Source of the DNA: Burkholderia dolosa
Lineage (GTDB): Bacteria; Pseudomonadota; Gammaproteobacteria; Burkholderiales; Burkholderiaceae
Reading direction: 5' to 3'
DNA length: 35,770 nt
Assembly (NCBI RefSeq): GCF_902499135.1
Contig: NZ_CABVPR010000063.1
Span: 1 to 35,770, forward strand
The translations under genes were made by a program, and so were the position numbers. The notes under the pieces were generated by a model. That model had not been told where the DNA came from. It did no database searches and saw nothing but the letters and a program-made list of their open reading frames with translations. This document shows, in pieces, positions 32,059 through 35,770 of this stretch. Each line of letters starts with the position of its first letter. The stretch's first letter is position 1.

Positions 32059-33306
32059 ATGAACGCCACGTCCTCCTCCGTCCGCCAGCCCAATTCGCCG
32101 CGCTTCCTGCTGTTCTTGATCTGTCTGTTCTCGTCCGCCGGTCAGCTCGCGATCGACATCTACGTGCCCGCGCTGCCCGACATGGCACGTTCGTTCGCGA
32201 CGACGCCGCAGGCGATTCAGTCCAGCGTGTCCGGCTACATGGCCGCCTATGCGCTCGGCCAGCTGATCTTCGGTCCGGTCGCGGACGCGTACGGACGCAA
32301 GCGCGTGCTCGCGTTCGGGCTCGTGATCTACACGATCGGCTGCGTGCTGTCGCTCGGTGCGCCGAATCTGGAGACGTTCGTGCTCGCGCGCTGCCTGCAG
32401 GGTTTCGGGATCGCGACCACGAACCTGCTCGCGAAGGCGATCATCACCGACTCGTTCTCGGGCCAGGCGCTGATGCACGCGTTCACCTACATGTCGATCG
32501 CGTGGGGGCTCGCGCCGATCGTCGCACCCGTGATCGGCGCGCACCTGCAGACGTGGTTCGGCTGGCGCGCGTGTCTCGTGTTCCTGCTCGTGTACTCGGT
32601 CGTGATGTGGGCGCTGCTGTGGCGCTACCGCGAAACGTTGCCGAAACCCGTGCGTCTCGCGCCGCGCACGCTCGCCGCGAACGCGGGCAAGGTGCTCGCG
32701 AGCCCGGTGTTCCAGAGCTGCTTCCTCGCGCAGGGGCTGTGCTACAGCATCCTGCTGGTGTTCAACATCGTCGGGCCGTTCATGGTGCAGAACACGCTGC
32801 ACGAGCCGCCGACGTTCTTCGGCTATCTCGCGCTCGGGATCGGCCTCATGTATTTCCTCGGCGGGCTGTCGAACCGGATTCACGGGCGCGGGCTGCCGAG
32901 CGCCGAACAGCGGCTGCGCATCGGCGCACGCGTGATGGCCGGCGCATCGATCGCGATGCTCGCGCTCGCGCTGACGGTCGGCCTGCGCGTGTGGACGCTC
33001 GCCGCGCCGGTGCTCGTGATGGGTTTCTGCGCGGGCGCGATGTACCCGACGCTGATGGCGAAGGGCAACTCGCTGTTTCCGCATATCGCGGGCCTGACGA
33101 GTGCGATTCTCGGGTGCGCGCTGCTGCTCGTGTCGTCCGCGATGATGGGGCTCGCCGGGTTCGTGTCGGTGCAGGTGCTGACGCCGCTCGCGGTGTTCTT
33201 CGTCGTGCTGTCGTTCGTCGTCGTGTGGATGGTGACCAAGCTGCTGCGCTATCTGACGCAGCAGCAGGCCGCGACGGTCGCATGCGGGAGCGAGGGGGCG
33301 GCGTAG
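32059..33306 (+). CDS. Bcr/CflA-family drug efflux MFS transporter
   Basis: A 415-aa inner-membrane exporter with 12 predicted helices. The first helix, ICLFSSAGQLAIDIYVPALPDMARSF, matches the DIYLPALP motif of the Bcr/CflA (DHA1) group, and motif A reads GPVADAYGRKRVLAFG. The helix 4-5 region carries RCLQGFGIATTNLLAKAIITD. Family members export drugs such as bicyclomycin or chloramphenicol, or sulfonamides, by proton antiport; the substrate here is unknown. The ATG at 32059 (MNATSSS) is preferred over a 5' extension, although its ribosome-binding site is weak. Confidence 0.9.
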   Translation: MNATSSSVRQPNSPRFLLFLICLFSSAGQLAIDIYVPALPDMARSFATTPQAIQSSVSGYMAAYALGQLIFGPVADAYGRKRVLAFGLVIYTIGCVLSLGAPNLETFVLARCLQGFGIATTNLLAKAIITDSFSGQALMHAFTYMSIAWGLAPIVAPVIGAHLQTWFGWRACLVFLLVYSVVMWALLWRYRETLPKPVRLAPRTLAANAGKVLASPVFQSCFLAQGLCYSILLVFNIVGPFMVQNTLHEPPTFFGYLALGIGLMYFLGGLSNRIHGRGLPSAEQRLRIGARVMAGASIAMLALALTVGLRVWTLAAPVLVMGFCAGAMYPTLMAKGNSLFPHIAGLTSAILGCALLLVSSAMMGLAGFVSVQVLTPLAVFFVVLSFVVVWMVTKLLRYLTQQQAATVACGSEGAA

Positions 33307-33459
33307 GCGTCAGGGTTGCGGACACGATGTTGCGGCCTGCGTGAAGGTCGCCGCGATTCGCGGGCAGCGCCGCGCAGCTGCTTTCCCGCATGGGCATCCG
33401 GCAGAGCCGCTACGCGCATGCCGCAGCTTCCGCCGTGGCGCGCCGCGTGCAGCTGCACG

Positions 33460-34149
33460 TCACAGCGGATTCGCCGCGCCGGCCTGCGCGAGCGACGACA
33501 CCGCCGCCTGATCGGGCATCCCGTTCGAATCGATCGCGCCGGCTTTCGCGAGCGCGTCGAGGTCCGCGTCGATGCCCGGCTGTCCGACCGTAAACGGCGT
33601 CGTCAGGAACGCGGGCGTCGACAACGCGACCGCGTAACGCTGCTGCAGATTCGCGACGACCGCCGCTTGCGCGGCCTGCACGATGCCCGAATCTCCGATC
33701 GCCCGCTGATAGCGCGGATTGCCCTGCAGGTTGCCGATCAGCCCGGCCGTATTCGTGCCGAGCCGCGCCGCGAGATAGACGAGCATCAGTTCCGTTTCGG
33801 GCGTCGTGTTGAACGTGCCGCCCGCGTACGCCAGCGAATGCAGCGTCGTGCCGCCCGACGCGACGCTGATGACGCACGGCAGCACCGCGTTGACCGTCAC
33901 GCGATAGTTGCCGCCGCCGTCGGTCAGCGCCGTCGCGGAGCCGGCCGCACAGTTGACGGCGACCGGCGCGCTCGCGAGCGCATGACCGGTCGCGGCGGTG
34001 CCGGACAGCGCGACGGTCTGCGTGTCGTCGTCGAAGCAGACGTCGATGCCGAAGCACGCTTCGCCATTGCACGCGGCCAGCATCGCGAGCGCGGCGATGC
34101 AGGCCGTGCCGAGCGCGGGGCGAATGAAGCGCATGGTGCGGAGGTTCAT
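33460..34149 (-). CDS. Predicted lipoprotein of unknown function
   Basis: A 229-aa protein with a signal ending in LAMLAAC (lipobox Cys), followed by a Cys-rich start, NGEACFGIDVCFDDD. The next section (TVALSGTAATGHALASAPVAVNCAAG... GNYRVTVN) resembles a carboxypeptidase-regulatory or Big-like beta fold. The C-terminal half is helical, with no catalytic motif I recognise. It is transcribed in the same direction as the PbpC gene and 133 bp after it. The start is uncertain between ATG codons at 34149 and 34134; neither has a strong ribosome-binding site. Confidence 0.78.
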   Translation of the reverse strand: MNLRTMRFIRPALGTACIAALAMLAACNGEACFGIDVCFDDDTQTVALSGTAATGHALASAPVAVNCAAGSATALTDGGGNYRVTVNAVLPCVISVASGGTTLHSLAYAGGTFNTTPETELMLVYLAARLGTNTAGLIGNLQGNPRYQRAIGDSGIVQAAQAAVVANLQQRYAVALSTPAFLTTPFTVGQPGIDADLDALAKAGAIDSNGMPDQAAVSSLAQAGAANPL

Positions 34150-34282
34150 GTTGCGGGCGATCGTAGAAAGGAGGGGCGACACGGCGCTGCTCACATTCTA
34201 GGTTCTGCCGCGCGCGGCTGCCGACGGTTTTTCAACGGCGCGCCGCGCCCGGGCGCTCCCGCGGCCGCTCGCGGCCACGCGT

Positions 34283-35770
34283 TCACCGCGCTGCCGCCTT
34301 CGCAAACGCGCCGCGCACCTCGAAGCGGACCGTATCGACGACGTTGCCGCGCGCATCGACGAGTTCGAGCCGATGGCGGCCCGGCCACGGCATCCACGCG
34401 ATGCGGTCCGCGTGGCCGATCACCTTGTCGTCGAGCCGCCACGCGAACCGTGCCGCGCGTCCGGACGTGCGCTCGAACCAGATCCGCTGGTTCTTCGGCG
34501 GAATGTCCGGGTCGATCGCGAAGATCGTGCCGTCGGTCGGCGCGCCGATCGTCAGCGGCGCGCGCGCGCCGTCGTTGCCGGGCGCGACCGGCGCGGCGAG
34601 GCGGATCGTATCGAGCGCCGTACCTGCGATGAACCGTTCGTCGCGGGCCGGTTCGACGTCGCGTTCGAACACGATGCGCCGCGTTTCGACGCCGGCAGGC
34701 GGCCGCGGCGCGCGGCTCGGCACGTCGCGGTGCAGATAGCCGACGATCGCCGACCAAACCGGCGCCGCGCCGGTGACGCCGGACACGTCCCACATCGGCG
34801 AGCCGTCCGCGTTGCCGACCCACACGCCGACCGTATAGCGCGACGTGAAACCGATCGTCCAGTTGTCGCGCATGTCCTTGCTCGTGCCGGTCTTGACGGC
34901 CGAGAAGAAGCGCGTCGCGAGCGGATTGTCGAAGCCGAACGTGCGCACGCGCGCGTTGTTGTCGGACAGGATGTCGGTGACGATGAAGCTGGCCGCTTCG
35001 CTGAACACGCGCGTGCCGCCGTTCGCGCGTGCGGACGCGGAAGCGGGCGACGAACCGCTCGACGAAGCAGCGGACGCGGGCGCCGGCACGTCGACGACTG
35101 CGCGCGCGACGCCGCCGTTCGCGAGCGCGCGATACGCATTGGTCAGCGACAGCAGCGTCACGTCGGCGCTGCCGAGCGCGAGGCTGAAGCCGTAGTAATC
35201 GCCTTCCTGCGCGAGCGGCAGCCCGAGCGCCGTCAGCGTGCGCGCGAAGCGGTGCGGCGTGACGAGCACGAGCGTGCGCACCGCCGGCACGTTCAGCGAG
35301 CCGCCGAGCGCGCTGCGCACGCTGACCCAGCCCTTGAAGTCCTTGTCGTAGTTCTGCGGAATGTACAGCCCGCCGCCGGCCGCCAGGTTGATCGGCGCGT
35401 CGTCGAGCAGCGATGCGGCGGTGAGCCGCTTTTCGTCGATCGCCTGCGCGTACAGGAACGGCTTGAGCGTCGAGCCGGCCTGGCGCGGCGCGACGACCGC
35501 GTCGACGTCGCGGGCGCCCGACAGCGCGCCCGACGAGCCGACCCACGCGCGAATCTCGCCGCTCGCGTTGTCGATCACGACGACCGCGCCGTCCTGCACG
35601 TTGCGCCGATGCGCGGGCGCGTCGAGTTCGGTCAGCGCGCGCGTCAGCGTGTCGCGTGCGAAGCGCTGCAGCGACGCGTCGAGCGTCGTGCGGACCCGCG
35701 CACCGGCCGCGGGCCGCACCTCGGCCGCGATGCGGCGCGCGAAGTGCGGCGCGAGCGCGTCGCCGTCGTC
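34283..35770 (-). CDS. pbpC: Penicillin-binding protein 1C, C-terminal part (N-terminus beyond window)
   Basis: The reading frame is open to the last base of the window, so the glycosyltransferase domain lies outside. The visible 495 residues contain the transpeptidase domain: TTLDASLQRFARDTL, AGSTLKPFLYAQ (Ser-x-x-Lys), GGSLNVPAVR (Ser-x-Asn), and KTGTSKDMRDNWTIGFTSRYTVGVWVGN. A linker and a PBP1C-type C-terminal beta domain (PTDGTIFAIDPDIPPKNQRIWFE... LDDKVIGHADRIAWMPWPGRHRLELVD) follow. That last domain distinguishes PbpC from PBP1A and PBP1B. It is periplasmic with an N-terminal anchor. The usual partner, a large alpha-2-macroglobulin gene (yfhM type), would be expected upstream, outside the window. 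Confidence 0.92.
   Translation of the reverse strand, partial: DDGDALAPHFARRIAAEVRPAAGARVRTTLDASLQRFARDTLTRALTELDAPAHRRNVQDGAVVVIDNASGEIRAWVGSSGALSGARDVDAVVAPRQAGSTLKPFLYAQAIDEKRLTAASLLDDAPINLAAGGGLYIPQNYDKDFKGWVSVRSALGGSLNVPAVRTLVLVTPHRFARTLTALGLPLAQEGDYYGFSLALGSADVTLLSLTNAYRALANGGVARAVVDVPAPASAASSSGSSPASASARANGGTRVFSEAASFIVTDILSDNNARVRTFGFDNPLATRFFSAVKTGTSKDMRDNWTIGFTSRYTVGVWVGNADGSPMWDVSGVTGAAPVWSAIVGYLHRDVPSRAPRPPAGVETRRIVFERDVEPARDERFIAGTALDTIRLAAPVAPGNDGARAPLTIGAPTDGTIFAIDPDIPPKNQRIWFERTSGRAARFAWRLDDKVIGHADRIAWMPWPGRHRLELVDARGNVVDTVRFEVRGAFAKAAAR

Overview
The window is a high-GC stretch with strong G/C third-position bias and dense genes. The content (Ddp-type transport operon, many LysR regulators, MocR, Nramp, Bcr/CflA, PbpC, PbpG, degenerate NlpD and Pen-like beta-lactamase homologues) fits a betaproteobacterium of the genus Burkholderia or a close relative. 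That assignment rests on recognised protein sequences and composition, not on a database search. I see no rRNA, tRNA, CRISPR array, insertion sequence or prophage.

Layout. 1-2771 (+): the 3' end of an NlpD-like LysM/M23 protein, a class A beta-lactamase homologue that has lost its catalytic serine and lysine, and a GcvA/AmpR-type LysR regulator. 2815-3756 (-): a small exported fimbrial-like protein and a GlsB/YeaQ membrane protein with a strong terminator. 3886-10757 (-): a seven-gene unit, rpiR-type regulator then ddpX-A-B-C-D-F, for periplasmic D-Ala-D-Ala peptide uptake and cleavage. 11095-13737 (+): a Tat-exported bicupin oxalate decarboxylase followed by an Nramp manganese transporter. 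13841-15430 (-): an orphan paralogue of the DdpA binding protein. 15545-18372 (-): a small lipoprotein and an FdhF/YdeP-type molybdopterin oxidoreductase, divergent from a MocR regulator (18525-19946, +).

20020-22531 (-): an isochorismatase-fold hydrolase with its MarR regulator and a 28-bp palindromic operator, a 75-aa conserved-looking protein and the endopeptidase PbpG, which starts at TTG. 22758-24371: a possible 92-aa protein, a LysR regulator and a small winged-helix protein. 24609-27386 (-): MgtA-type Mg2+ P-type ATPase, preceded by a short leader ORF with a perfect Shine-Dalgarno site, a rare-codon start and an 11-bp inverted repeat inside it. 28092-29753 (-): a lipoprotein S8 protease with a textbook terminator. 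30141-31037 (+): an orphan glutamate/aspartate-type binding protein. 31163-31702 (-): an exported Gln/Met-rich protein. 32059-33306 (+): a Bcr/CflA drug exporter. 33460-34149 (-): a lipoprotein. 34283-35770 (-): the C-terminal part of penicillin-binding protein 1C.

How the genes fit together. Cell-wall biology recurs: NlpD-like factor, beta-lactamase relative, Ddp operon, PbpG and PbpC. Manganese uptake is paired with a Mn-dependent oxalate decarboxylase. The most interesting items are the catalytically dead beta-lactamase homologue, the MgtL-like candidate leader of mgtA, the oxdC-mntH pair, the RpiR-governed ddp operon, and several clean operator palindromes (MarR, a PurR/LacI-type site, and one at mocR).
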